This document shows, one piece after another, positions 1 through 6,554 of a stretch of DNA of 9,722 nt. This DNA comes from Pseudomonadota bacterium (lineage in GTDB: Bacteria > Pseudomonadota > Gammaproteobacteria > Burkholderiales > Burkholderiaceae_D). A model generated the notes under the pieces. The model saw only the letters and a program-made list of their open reading frames with translations, was not told the origin of the DNA and did no database searches. The translations under genes and the position numbers were made by a program. The stretch spans positions 1 through 9,722 of the forward strand of contig JAEYIG010000222.1 of assembly GCA_023409175.1 (NCBI GenBank), written 5' to 3'. Position 1 is the first letter of the stretch. Every line of letters begins with the position of its first letter.

Positions 1-1271
1 TGACAAAGCGCCTTCAGCGTTTTGGTCGGCCGTCCGGCCAGTTTCAGTCTGGCACTTCCACGATACGGCTCTATTCTCAGCTTGCGCCTTTGTATCCAGT
101 CAATGTCAAAACCCGTCTCATCCTCTTTAAAGCAGAGTCTTCCATGCCATTGATGGAGCCTGAACGTGTTTTCGCCATGCCACTGGATCTCCAGCGGATG
201 GGGCTCGTTGTCGGAAGATTCAATGGACTTGCCAATGGAAATGTTCTGGCGATAGCGGCGTATCGTATAACCGTCAAGCTGCAGGTCGATCCGGGCGTCT
301 TCACGGGCATCCATCAGTTGCTGTTTCGCCTGCAAAAGCCAGGCCGTCGACGGCATCCGCACGCCGTTGACCGAAAGCCAGTGACGAAACAGGTTGTCGA
401 TCCTGTCCCCATCCAGCGTACACATGGTCTCCAGATTCAGTGTGCGACTGTCAGATGAGCAACATTCAAGGTCTTTTTCGGCCATCGCATCCAGCAGACG
501 TTGTGCGGACCGGGCATGTTGCGCCGTGCGGGCCAAACGTTTTTGAAACCCCGGGAAAAGGCCTTCCAGAACGGGAACCAGCTTGTGCCGGATGGCATTT
601 CGGGTGTATTTCACGTCTTCGTTCGAATCGTCATTGACATGTGAAACGTCCGTTTCCGCCAGCCACGACTCCAGATCCCTGCGGGAAAGCGAGAGAAGCG
701 GCCTGCCGAGAACAGGCTTTTTAACCCCGAAAAGTTCAGGCGGGCGAGAAACCGCTTCCATGCCTGACAGACCGGCGGTGCCTGTACCACGCATCAGTTG
801 CAGTAATACCGTTTCGACCTGGTCGTCTTGATGATGGGCTGTCAGCAAAAGGGGAATGTCGTGTTGTTGGCACATGTCGCCCAATGCCTGATAGCGTTTG
901 GCCCTGGCTTCTGCCTCGACCCCGTCACCGCTGTTTTTATCGAGCGCCACACGTCGGCTGTCAAAAGGAATGCCAAGCCGCCTGCATTCGTTTTCGCAAT
1001 GGTGCAACCAGTCGTCGGCACGGAGGTTCAAGCCGTGATGCACGTGAAAAGCGTAGAGGGTGTACCCGTTGCTGACGGCAAAACAATGCGCCATATGCAA
1101 AAGTACGGTCGAATCGAGACCACCACTGTAGGCTATCGCGATACGTTTTTCCCTCACCGATTCCTGCAACTGGGATGGACCGGGAGCTTCCCCTTCTTTA
1201 TTGGAAAAAACGCGCGCCAGAATGTCTTCCAACGCGCGTTCAAACTCTTTTCTGACTGCCTGATTAAGCAA
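1..1271 (-). CDS. tilS: tRNA(Ile)-lysidine synthetase TilS, 3' end outside window
   Basis: TilS is a cytoplasmic ATP-dependent enzyme that attaches lysine to C34 of the CAU-anticodon tRNA-Ile, making lysidine so the tRNA reads AUA and is charged with isoleucine. The reading frame is open from the left edge to 1271 (about 423 codons). Visible motifs are the PP-loop SGGLDS (residues 49-54), an HHQDDQVET segment near 145, the DDSNEDVKYTRNAIRH segment starting at residue 214, and a C-terminal LKLAGRPTKTLKAL stretch typical of the TilS C-terminal domain, so only some tens of residues are missing. There is no ATG upstream of the PP-loop. I chose the TTG at 1271-1269 because an AAGGAAAG ribosome site sits 7-8 nt before it; the next GTG (residue 39) would leave only a few residues before the loop. 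It lies 11 nt after accA, whose stop overlaps the ribosome site, so translational coupling is likely. Function is near certain; the start is inferred. Confidence 0.95.
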   Translation of the reverse strand, partial: MLNQAVRKEFERALEDILARVFSNKEGEAPGPSQLQESVREKRIAIAYSGGLDSTVLLHMAHCFAVSNGYTLYAFHVHHGLNLRADDWLHHCENECRRLGIPFDSRRVALDKNSGDGVEAEARAKRYQALGDMCQQHDIPLLLTAHHQDDQVETVLLQLMRGTGTAGLSGMEAVSRPPELFGVKKPVLGRPLLSLSRRDLESWLAETDVSHVNDDSNEDVKYTRNAIRHKLVPVLEGLFPGFQKRLARTAQHARSAQRLLDAMAEKDLECCSSDSRTLNLETMCTLDGDRIDNLFRHWLSVNGVRMPSTAWLLQAKQQLMDAREDARIDLQLDGYTIRRYRQNISIGKSIESSDNEPHPLEIQWHGENTFRLHQWHGRLCFKEDETGFDIDWIQRRKLRIEPYRGSARLKLAGRPTKTLKALC

Positions 1272-1276
1272 AACAG

Positions 1277-1284
1277 CTTTCCTT
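1277..1284 (-). promoter_or_regulatory. Ribosome binding site deciding the TTG start of tilS
   Basis: On the minus strand AAGGAAAG lies just before the TTG at 1271 and overlaps the TAA stop of accA (TAAGGAAAG). It supports the TTG as the true start in a frame with no upstream ATG, and suggests that ribosomes ending accA reinitiate on tilS. Confidence 0.7.
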
Positions 1285-2257
1285 ATTTGGCCTGTTCATT
1301 GTCTTTGAACTGACCGTAATTCAGCCATTTTTCCTGGCGGGCAGCGATCAGTTCATCAAGAGGAATATCCTGAATCTGGCGGTAGGCTTCTGCCAGTTCA
1401 CGTTTCAAGGTCACTGCGATGGCTTTAGGGTCGCGATGGGCACCCCCCAGCGGTTCTTCAATGATCTTGTCAATCATGCCGATTGATTTCAGGCGCTGTG
1501 CTGTCAGGCCAAGCGCTTCCGCCGCTTCATTGGCCCGTTCGGCCGTTTTCCACAGAATGGACGCGCAACCTTCAGGCGAAATGACGGAATAGACCGAGTA
1601 TTGCAGCATCTGGATGGTATCGGCAACGGCAATTGCCAGAGCACCGCCGGAACCGCCTTCACCGATTATCGTGGCGATGATGGGCACCTTCAGTTCGGCC
1701 ATGACGAACAGGTTCTTGCCGATCGCTTCGGACTGTCCGCGTTCTTCAGCGTCAATCCCCGGGAATGCGCCCGGCGTGTCTACAAACGTGAAAATCGGCA
1801 AATTGAATTTCTCTGCCATTTTCATCAGGCGCAAGGCCTTGCGATAGCCTTCAGGACGTGGCATGCCGAAATTGCGGAAACTGCGCTCCTTGACGTCGCG
1901 GCCTTTCTGATGGCCCATGACGACGCATGGGATGCCATTGAAACGGGCAAGGCCGCCGACAATAGCCGGATCGTCCGCAAACGCGCGATCCCCGTGCAGT
2001 TCATGGAAATCGGTGAAAATTTCGTTGATATAGTCCAGCGTATAAGGCCTGTTCGGATGGCGTGCGATCTGCGAAACCTGCCATGGCGTCAGCTTGGAAT
2101 AAATCTCTTTTGTCAGCTGCTTGCTCTTTTTCATCAGCCGGGATATTTCTTCCGAAATATCGACAGCCGAATCATCCTGGACGAAACGCAATTCTTCGAT
2201 TTTGGCGTCCAGTTCAGCAATGGGTTGCTCGAAGCTGAGAAAATTCGTTTTAGCCAC
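1283..2257 (-). CDS. accA: Acetyl-CoA carboxylase carboxyltransferase subunit alpha
   Basis: AccA pairs with AccD to form the carboxyltransferase that moves CO2 from biotin on AccB to acetyl-CoA, giving malonyl-CoA, the committed step of fatty acid synthesis in the cytoplasm. The 324-residue product matches the family length (about 320). It starts with a helical, charged N-terminal segment (roughly residues 10-55), followed by the crotonase-like carboxyltransferase domain: [13 protein letters not shown] (84-96), GHQKGRD (115-121), [10 protein letters not shown] (158-167) and the glycine-rich [11 protein letters not shown] (199-209) expected to help form the oxyanion hole. The start is GTG, not ATG, with a strong AAGGAG 5 nt upstream. 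It lies between the AlkA-type glycosylase (52-nt gap holding a hairpin) and tilS (11-nt gap). AccD is not in this window, which is usual because accA and accD are normally unlinked. Confidence 0.98.
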   Translation of the reverse strand: MAKTNFLSFEQPIAELDAKIEELRFVQDDSAVDISEEISRLMKKSKQLTKEIYSKLTPWQVSQIARHPNRPYTLDYINEIFTDFHELHGDRAFADDPAIVGGLARFNGIPCVVMGHQKGRDVKERSFRNFGMPRPEGYRKALRLMKMAEKFNLPIFTFVDTPGAFPGIDAEERGQSEAIGKNLFVMAELKVPIIATIIGEGGSGGALAIAVADTIQMLQYSVYSVISPEGCASILWKTAERANEAAEALGLTAQRLKSIGMIDKIIEEPLGGAHRDPKAIAVTLKRELAEAYRQIQDIPLDELIAARQEKWLNYGQFKDNEQAK

Positions 2258-2262
2258 ACTAT

Positions 2263-2268
2263 CTCCTT
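2263..2268 (-). promoter_or_regulatory. Strong ribosome binding site of accA (GTG start)
   Basis: AAGGAG on the minus strand, 5 nt before the GTG at 2257-2255. It fixes the accA start despite the non-ATG codon. Confidence 0.75.
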
Positions 2269-2272
2269 AAAC

Positions 2273-2295
2273 CGACTGCAAGGCTTTGGCAGTCG
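2273..2295 (-). promoter_or_regulatory. Perfect 7-bp hairpin in the accA leader
   Basis: CGACTGC (2273-2279) and GCAGTCG (2289-2295) are exact inverted repeats separated by 9 bases. In the minus-strand transcript this stem ends about 4 nt before the accA ribosome site. No U-run follows, so it does not look like a terminator. It could mark an RNA processing point or tune translation of accA; no function is shown by the sequence alone. Confidence 0.4.
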
Positions 2296-2309
2296 AGAAA
2301 ATTAATTTT

Positions 2310-2969
2310 TCAGTATTCTACCGGAAGTGGTGTCAAACTGCGCCACAAATACCATGTCGCGACAGTACACCATGGTTCCCAATTCCCTGCAATTTCCCGC
2401 ACGTCTTTTTTAGTGATGTCTTCACCGGAAAAATAAGACGTGCTGATTCCTTTCAACAAGCCGACATCGTCGAGCGGCAACACATTCGGGCGCAGCAGAT
2501 TGAAGATCAGGAACATCTCGGCCGTCCACCTGCCGATTCCCCGAACCTGGATCAGGTCGGCAATGATTTCCTCATCCGACATATCGGGCCATCGGTCGGC
2601 CTGAATTTTACGCTCCAGGAAATGAAACGCCAAATCTTTCAGGTATTCCACTTTCCGTTTCGACAATCCGCTGGCAGAGAGGTCTTGTGCACTGGCAGTC
2701 AATATTTCCTCAGGGGAACACCCCGGGCAAACCAGCAAAAACCGTTTCCAGATCGAATCGGCCGCCCTGACCGAAATCTGCTGTCCGACAATCGAACGTG
2801 CCAGCGTCTGGAAAGGCTCGCCTCTGGTTTGCAGACGGTCCTTCCCTGAAGCGGCAATCAGCTCTTGCATGACCGGATCGCGCTTTCCCAATTCGGCGCA
2901 AGCCTGATCCCAGCAAGCTTCATCAAGCAGGGAAAACGTCTTGTCGTTTTCCACTAGGAACGTCGCCAC
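2310..2969 (-). CDS. AlkA-type (HhH-GPD) DNA-3-methyladenine glycosylase II
   Basis: This protein belongs to the helix-hairpin-helix-GPD superfamily and most resembles the AlkA branch, which removes alkylated bases such as 3-methyladenine from DNA at the start of base excision repair. About 219 residues, so it lacks the extra N-terminal domain of E. coli AlkA, as many bacterial homologues do. Seen: [18 protein letters not shown] (53-70) typical of the family, the hairpin motif [12 protein letters not shown] (142-153), and LPLDDVG (164-170), where D168 aligns with the catalytic aspartate. The cysteines of the iron-sulfur loop found in Nth/MutY are absent at the C-terminus. The first in-frame start is GTG at 2969, overlapping the end of cysS by 16 nt; a second GTG at 2954 overlaps the cysS stop (TAGTG). 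Neither has a strong ribosome site, so the start is uncertain and translation is probably coupled to cysS. Confidence 0.92.
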   Translation of the reverse strand: MATFLVENDKTFSLLDEACWDQACAELGKRDPVMQELIAASGKDRLQTRGEPFQTLARSIVGQQISVRAADSIWKRFLLVCPGCSPEEILTASAQDLSASGLSKRKVEYLKDLAFHFLERKIQADRWPDMSDEEIIADLIQVRGIGRWTAEMFLIFNLLRPNVLPLDDVGLLKGISTSYFSGEDITKKDVREIAGNWEPWCTVATWYLWRSLTPLPVEY

Positions 2970-4339
2970 TCGGTTTTGCCACCGGGCTTGTCTTCGAGAA
3001 CAATCCCCTTCTCCAGCAATTCAGCGCGAATCCTGTCGGCTTCGCCAAAATCCTTCGCTTTCTTGGCAGCGATACGGGCGTCAATACGGTCTTCGATCCA
3101 TTTTTCCTCACCGGCATCGACAGCGTCACCCTTCAGGAACTGGCGCGGGTCGCGTTGAAGAAGGCCAAGAACGCCGCCAAGTGCTTTCAACTGCGAAGCC
3201 AGTCCGGAACAATGGGACCGGTTGACTTCATTGGCCAGTTCAAACAGTACGGCAACGGCTTCAGGGGTATTGAAATCGTCGTTCATGGCATTCGCAAAGC
3301 GAACGGCGTATTCGTCCTTCCAATCGACCGGTTTGTCCTCTACTTCAACATCCTTCAAGGCCGTATAAAGACGGGTCAGGGCATTTTTCGCGTCGTCCAG
3401 ATGGGGGTCGGAATAATTCAGCGGGCTGCGGTAATGCGAACGGATGATGAAAAAACGAAGCACTTCAGCATCGTAACTCTTCAGCACGTCGCGGATAGTG
3501 AAGAAATTGCCAAGCGACTTGGACATTTTTTCATTGTCCACGCGGACAAAGCCGTTATGCATCCAGTAATTGACGAATGGATGGTGCGAAGCCCCTTCGG
3601 ACTGGGCGATTTCGTTTTCATGATGCGGGAATTGCAAGTCCGCGCCACCGCCGTGTATGTCGAAATGCTCGCCGAGGAGTTTGCTCGACATGGCAGAGCA
3701 CTCGATATGCCAGCCCGGACGGCCACATCCCCATTTTGACTCCCATTTGGCTTCTTCAGGTTCGGTCGGCTTTGCCGATTTCCACAGGACGAAATCAAGC
3801 GGATCGCGTTTGCCGGTATTGATGTCGACCCGTTCCCCGGCACGCAAATCGTCCAGGGACTTGCCGGACAGTTTGCCGTAGCCTTCAAAATCGCGAACGG
3901 AATAATTGACGTCTCCGTCCGTCGACTGGTATGCCAGGCCGTTTGTTTCCAGCTTGCCGATCAGTTCCAGCATTTCGGGAACGAATTCCGTCGCCCGCGG
4001 CTCATGATCGGGAGGCAAAATGCCAAGCGCGCTGGTGTCTTCGTGCATGTACTGCGTAAAACGCGAAGTCAGGCTTGAAATCGTTTCGCCGTTTTCGGCG
4101 GCACGATTGATGATCTTGTCGTCGATGTCGGTGATGTTGCGGACATAAGTCACCTCATAGCCCGAAGCTTTCAGCCAGCGATAAACAACGTCGAAAGACA
4201 TCATCATGCGGGCGTGGCCGATGTGGCAGAAATCGTAAATCGTCATTCCACACACATACATTCTCACTTTACCCGGTTCTATAGGCGTAAAGACCTCTTT
4301 GCTTCTCGTTAAACTGTTATATATCTGCAGACTGTCCAT
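2954..4339 (-). CDS. cysS: Cysteinyl-tRNA synthetase
   Basis: CysS charges tRNA-Cys with cysteine using ATP. It is a class I synthetase and works in the cytoplasm. The 461 residues match the usual full length. The HIGH signature is exact (HIGH, residues 39-42) and KMSKS is at 271-275. The zinc site that selects cysteine is intact: C30, C214, H239 and E243, in the same spacing as the E. coli enzyme. The C-terminal anticodon-binding region ends with a basic, tryptophan-containing tail (GGKTEWRRS). ATG at 4339 is preceded by a pyrimidine-rich stretch without a clear ribosome site, so initiation may depend on an unstructured leader. It is the first gene of the minus-strand operon, divergent from ppiB, and its last 16 nt overlap the glycosylase frame. 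Confidence 0.98.
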   Translation of the reverse strand: MDSLQIYNSLTRSKEVFTPIEPGKVRMYVCGMTIYDFCHIGHARMMMSFDVVYRWLKASGYEVTYVRNITDIDDKIINRAAENGETISSLTSRFTQYMHEDTSALGILPPDHEPRATEFVPEMLELIGKLETNGLAYQSTDGDVNYSVRDFEGYGKLSGKSLDDLRAGERVDINTGKRDPLDFVLWKSAKPTEPEEAKWESKWGCGRPGWHIECSAMSSKLLGEHFDIHGGGADLQFPHHENEIAQSEGASHHPFVNYWMHNGFVRVDNEKMSKSLGNFFTIRDVLKSYDAEVLRFFIIRSHYRSPLNYSDPHLDDAKNALTRLYTALKDVEVEDKPVDWKDEYAVRFANAMNDDFNTPEAVAVLFELANEVNRSHCSGLASQLKALGGVLGLLQRDPRQFLKGDAVDAGEEKWIEDRIDARIAAKKAKDFGEADRIRAELLEKGIVLEDKPGGKTEWRRS

Positions 4340-4369
4340 GAGAGAGACTTGGTTAGAAAATCAAATAAA

Positions 4370-4385
4370 ACAGTTATTTTACTGT
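4370..4385. promoter_or_regulatory. Inverted repeat ACAGT-N6-ACTGT over the cysS -10 box
   Basis: Exact 5-bp half-sites at 4370-4374 and 4381-4385 with six A/T bases between. The candidate cysS -10 hexamer (4381-4376, minus strand) lies inside it. The shape fits a small operator for a dimeric regulator, but arms of 5 bp are short enough to arise by chance. Confidence 0.3.
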
Positions 4386-4405
4386 GATATAGCCGTTTTG
4401 ACATG
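4376..4405 (-). promoter_or_regulatory. Candidate sigma-70 promoter for the cysS operon
   Basis: Read on the minus strand: ATGTCA (4405-4400) as -35 (4 of 6 consensus), 17-nt spacer, TAAAAT (4381-4376) as -10 (5 of 6). This predicts a start near 4369 and a leader of about 30 nt before the cysS ATG. Its -35 box overlaps that of the plus-strand candidate. Confidence 0.5.
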
Positions 4406-4425
4406 CATTTTCAAAAGGGAATCAT
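4398..4425 (+). promoter_or_regulatory. Candidate sigma-70 promoter toward ppiB
   Basis: TTGACA (4398-4403) is a perfect -35. After 16 nt comes AATCAT (4420-4425), only 4 of 6 for a -10. A start near 4432 would give a leader of about 190 nt before ppiB. A palindrome covers the -10 (see 4416-4430). The weak -10 suggests either activator dependence or that the real start lies further downstream. Confidence 0.4.
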
Positions 4426-4430
4426 TCCCT
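4416..4430. promoter_or_regulatory. 15-bp palindrome AGGGAATCATTCCCT, possible operator
   Basis: Two perfect 7-bp arms around a central C, overlapping the -10 of the candidate plus-strand promoter. Such a site could bind a dimeric repressor blocking the operon that starts with ppiB. I do not recognise it as the consensus of a named regulator. Confidence 0.4.
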
Positions 4431-4480
4431 CCGGACGCTCCAGCTACCGGACACAGGCAATATCGCAGAAACAAAGAGTT

Positions 4481-4489
4481 TGCTAGAAT
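4481..4489 (+). promoter_or_regulatory. Extended -10 element, second candidate ppiB promoter
   Basis: TGCTAGAAT fits an extended -10 (TGN then TATAAT with one mismatch). No convincing -35 lies 16-18 nt upstream, as is often the case for extended -10 promoters. It would start transcription near 4496, leaving a leader of about 127 nt. Confidence 0.4.
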
Positions 4490-4537
4490 GCGGATACTGC
4501 GAAATGAATGTTTTTTCGTTGTTTGTTAAAACCGTTA

Positions 4538-4579
4538 CCCTGTCCGTCTGTCAAAATAACAGGGATACTTTGTTATCCC
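4538..4579 (+). promoter_or_regulatory. Leader with two mutually exclusive stems before ppiB
   Basis: CCCTGT (4538-4543) can pair with ACAGGG (4559-4564), while GGGATA (4562-4567) can pair with TATCCC (4574-4579). The GGG at 4562-4564 is shared, so the two stems cannot form together. This is the minimal geometry of an alternating leader, but there is no U-run to make either stem a terminator and the arms are only 6 bp. Confidence 0.25.
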
Positions 4580-4613
4580 GGACTGCATTTGGCAGATTTT
4601 CAATTTCATCATA

Positions 4614-4617
4614 AGGA
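4614..4617 (+). promoter_or_regulatory. Ribosome binding site of ppiB
   Basis: AGGA within ATAAGGAAT, 5 nt before the ATG at 4623. It supports this start, which also matches the normal cyclophilin N-terminus. Confidence 0.7.
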
Positions 4618-4622
4618 ATATT

Positions 4623-5111
4623 ATGGCCGTCGCACTTCACACCAATCTCGGCACGATAAAGATCGAACTCGATGCCAAAAACGCTCCGAAAACCGTCGAG
4701 AACTTCCTGTCCTACGTCCGTTCCGGACATTACGACAACACCATTTTCCATCGTGTCATTGACGGCTTCATGATTCAGGGCGGCGGTTTCGAACCCGGCA
4801 TGGGCCAGAAAAAAACGAAAGCACCGGTCGAAAACGAAGCGAACAACGGTTTGTCGAACGAAACGTACAGCATCGCCATGGCAAGAACGTCCGATCCCCA
4901 CTCCGCTACCGCCCAGTTCTTCATCAACGTCAGCGACAACGACTTCCTCGACTATCCTGGTCAGGACGGTTGGGGTTACTGCGTTTTCGGCAAAGTGACC
5001 GAAGGCAAGGAAATCGTCGACAAGATCAAGCACGTCAAAACCGGCCGCGCCGGTATGCATGCCGACGTTCCTGTTGAAGACGTCGTCATCGAAAAAGCGG
5101 AAGAAATCTGA
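4623..5111 (+). CDS. ppiB: Peptidyl-prolyl cis-trans isomerase B (cytoplasmic cyclophilin)
   Basis: PpiB catalyses cis-trans isomerisation of Xaa-Pro bonds and assists protein folding. The 162 residues form a single compact cyclophilin domain. The signature [13 protein letters not shown] is at 42-54, with the catalytic arginine R44 and the pocket residues F49 and Q52; the second core segment [20 protein letters not shown] follows, and [12 protein letters not shown] lies near the C-terminus. There is no signal peptide, so it acts in the cytoplasm, unlike the periplasmic PpiA. It is the first gene of the plus-strand operon and is followed 27 nt later by lpxH. A bulged hairpin of GCGGA and TCCGC arms (about 5097-5125) spans its stop codon without a U-run, perhaps a processing or stability element. 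Confidence 0.97.
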   Translation: MAVALHTNLGTIKIELDAKNAPKTVENFLSYVRSGHYDNTIFHRVIDGFMIQGGGFEPGMGQKKTKAPVENEANNGLSNETYSIAMARTSDPHSATAQFFINVSDNDFLDYPGQDGWGYCVFGKVTEGKEIVDKIKHVKTGRAGMHADVPVEDVVIEKAEEI

Positions 5112-5138
5112 TTCTTTCAATCCGCATACCGAATCCAT

Positions 5139-5915
5139 ATGAACCAGCCTGCCCCGCCAATGAAAAGTTCGAAAGCGCTTTTCATTTCCGATCTGCACTT
5201 GCAGGCTGGCGCGCCCAAAACGATTGCCGCTTTTCTGCAGTTCCTGGAAAAAGAGGCAACCCGGACTGAACAGCTCTACATTCTTGGCGATCTGTTCGAA
5301 TATTGGGTCGGTGATGACGATATGGATTCGGATACCGTGAAAACCATCCTTGGCGCAATCCGTCAGGTTTCGGATAACGGGACAGCCGTTTTCTGGATTC
5401 CCGGCAACCGTGACCTCCTGACCGGCCGGAAATTCCTGCGGACCATCGGGGCAAAAGCCCTCCCTGAACTGGCCATCGTCGAATTTGGCGACAAAAAAAT
5501 CATTCTGGCTCATGGCGACGCACAATGCACGGACGACATCAATTACATGCGTTTCAGGAAACGGACCCATAATCCGATCGTGCGTTTCCTGTTCCTCGCC
5601 CTTCCGCTGTCCAAAAGAAAAAAGATAATTTCAGGCTATCGTCAGCAAAGCAAAAAAGCCAATGAGGCAAAACCGGCTGACATCATGGACGTCAACGCAT
5701 CCGTCATCGCCGACCTGTTCCGACAAACCGGTGCATCCGTGATGATTCACGGCCATACCCATCGACCCGGCCGCCATACCTGTACAACCGAAAATGGCGA
5801 ATGCATCCGTCTGGTCCTGTCGGACTGGCATCTCGATGGCACCGTGCCCCGGGGCGACTGGATCGAAATCGGTGCCGATAACGATATCACCCGCCATTCC
5901 GTGTCAGAGCTTTAA
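5139..5915 (+). CDS. lpxH: UDP-2,3-diacylglucosamine hydrolase (lipid A synthesis)
   Basis: LpxH cleaves UDP-2,3-diacylglucosamine to lipid X and UMP, the fourth step of lipid A synthesis, at the inner face of the cytoplasmic membrane. All metallophosphoesterase metal ligands are present in order: D18 and H20 (SDLHL), D51 (GDLFEYWVGDD), N90 (GNRD), H125 (HGD), H206 and H208 (GHTHRP). The insertion around residues 140-175, basic and with a hydrophobic stretch (IVRFLFLALPL), corresponds to the lid thought to contact membrane and substrate. At 258 residues it is slightly longer than E. coli LpxH (240), partly through the N-terminus. The start is uncertain: ATG at 5139 and ATG at 5160 (residue 8, leaving MKSSKALFISDLHL) both lack a clear ribosome site; the shorter form fits the family better. 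It follows ppiB by 27 nt and precedes the glycosylase by 14 nt. Confidence 0.96.
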   Translation: MNQPAPPMKSSKALFISDLHLQAGAPKTIAAFLQFLEKEATRTEQLYILGDLFEYWVGDDDMDSDTVKTILGAIRQVSDNGTAVFWIPGNRDLLTGRKFLRTIGAKALPELAIVEFGDKKIILAHGDAQCTDDINYMRFRKRTHNPIVRFLFLALPLSKRKKIISGYRQQSKKANEAKPADIMDVNASVIADLFRQTGASVMIHGHTHRPGRHTCTTENGECIRLVLSDWHLDGTVPRGDWIEIGADNDITRHSVSEL

Positions 5916-5929
5916 CACGCATCAACGCC

Positions 5930-6523
5930 ATGCCGCAAACTGAAGCAATCAATTTTCTCCAACCATCGGATCTCGTCGCACAAGAATTGATCGGCTCTTT
6001 TTTCTCCTATCAGGGTGTCGGTGGCATCATAGTCGAGACGGAAGCCTACGACCAGACCGACCCGGCATCCCACAGTTTTTGTGGTCCTACCGGGCGCAAT
6101 GCCATCATGTTCGGGCCTCCAGATGCGATCTACGTTTACAGGTCTTATGGTATCCACTGGTGTTTCAATTTCGTCTGTGGAGAAGAAAACCACGGTTCGG
6201 CCGTGCTGATCCGTGCCATTGAACCCACGACGGGGATCGAGACGATGAAAGAACGACGAAATATGTCGGACATCCGTCTTTTATGCGCAGGCCCCGGCCG
6301 GGTGAGTCAGGCTTTGGGCATTACGGACCGGGAAAACGGGCTTCTGCTCAGTTCGGCGGAGTGTATCCTGTTGCCAAGGAATATCCCGGTGGACATTGTG
6401 GCCGGCCCCAGGATCGGCATTACGAAAGCGGCGGACGTGCCATGGCGTTTCGGGCTTGCCGGTTCACGCTTTTTAAGCCGCCCTTTCCCAAAAGGTTCTC
6501 CCGTCTTCCGTAGTGACAAATGA
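5930..6523 (+). CDS. AAG/MPG-type 3-methyladenine DNA glycosylase
   Basis: This is the bacterial form of the alkyladenine DNA glycosylase family (mammalian AAG/MPG), which flips out and excises alkylated purines such as 3-methyladenine and 7-methylguanine, with no fold relation to AlkA. The 197 residues match the usual bacterial length. VETEAY (35-40) provides the putative catalytic E38 and the stacking Y40; H48, Y70, N80 (CFN) and R95 (LIRAIEP) align with human H136, Y159, N169 and R182. LCAGPGRVSQALGI is the family's conserved C-terminal motif. The start ATG follows the lpxH stop by 14 nt without a strong ribosome site, so it probably depends on upstream translation. It is the last gene of the plus-strand operon and is followed directly by a probable terminator. 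Substrate range cannot be read from sequence. Confidence 0.95.
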   Translation: MPQTEAINFLQPSDLVAQELIGSFFSYQGVGGIIVETEAYDQTDPASHSFCGPTGRNAIMFGPPDAIYVYRSYGIHWCFNFVCGEENHGSAVLIRAIEPTTGIETMKERRNMSDIRLLCAGPGRVSQALGITDRENGLLLSSAECILLPRNIPVDIVAGPRIGITKAADVPWRFGLAGSRFLSRPFPKGSPVFRSDK

Positions 6524-6525
6524 AT

Positions 6526-6554
6526 AACTGAAGCGGATTTCCGGATCAGTTTTT
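6526..6554 (+). terminator. Probable intrinsic terminator of the ppiB-lpxH-glycosylase operon
   Basis: AACTGA (6526-6531) pairs exactly with TCAGTT (6546-6551). Inside, CGGA (6534-6537) pairs with TCCG (6540-6543), the two stems being separated by an AG/GA internal mismatch. Five T bases follow (6550-6554). It lies 2 nt after the glycosylase stop and overlaps the stop codon of the convergent DUF748 gene. On the minus strand the U-run is poor, so it should work mainly for the plus strand. Confidence 0.55.

Noticed and set aside
828..1313. A 161-codon plus-strand open frame where no complete minus-strand frame is bounded inside the window.
   Set aside because: The minus strand here encodes TilS, with PP-loop and other motifs; the frame merely lacks a stop inside the window. 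The plus-strand frame is its shadow.
1601..2305. A 234-codon plus-strand open frame antisense to accA.
   Set aside because: accA is unambiguous here and the antisense product has no family features; it is a codon-bias shadow.
4299..4529. A 76-codon plus-strand frame running from antisense cysS through the divergent control region.
   Set aside because: No ribosome site, starts inside cysS, and covers the promoter region; no recognisable domain.
4340..4622. A tRNA, small RNA gene or riboswitch in the intergenic region.
   Set aside because: No cloverleaf, no conserved riboswitch core and no terminator-like end were visible; only short inverted repeats and promoter-like boxes.
5097..5125. Terminator between ppiB and lpxH.
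   Set aside because: The GCGGA/TCCGC arms form only with a bulge and no U-run follows, and the 27-nt spacing favours a shared transcript.
4551..5570. A 339-codon open frame on the minus strand antisense to ppiB and the first half of lpxH.
   Set aside because: It mirrors two well-supported genes, crosses their boundary, has a composition typical of an antisense shadow (rich in F, V, D, G) and shows no recognisable domain.
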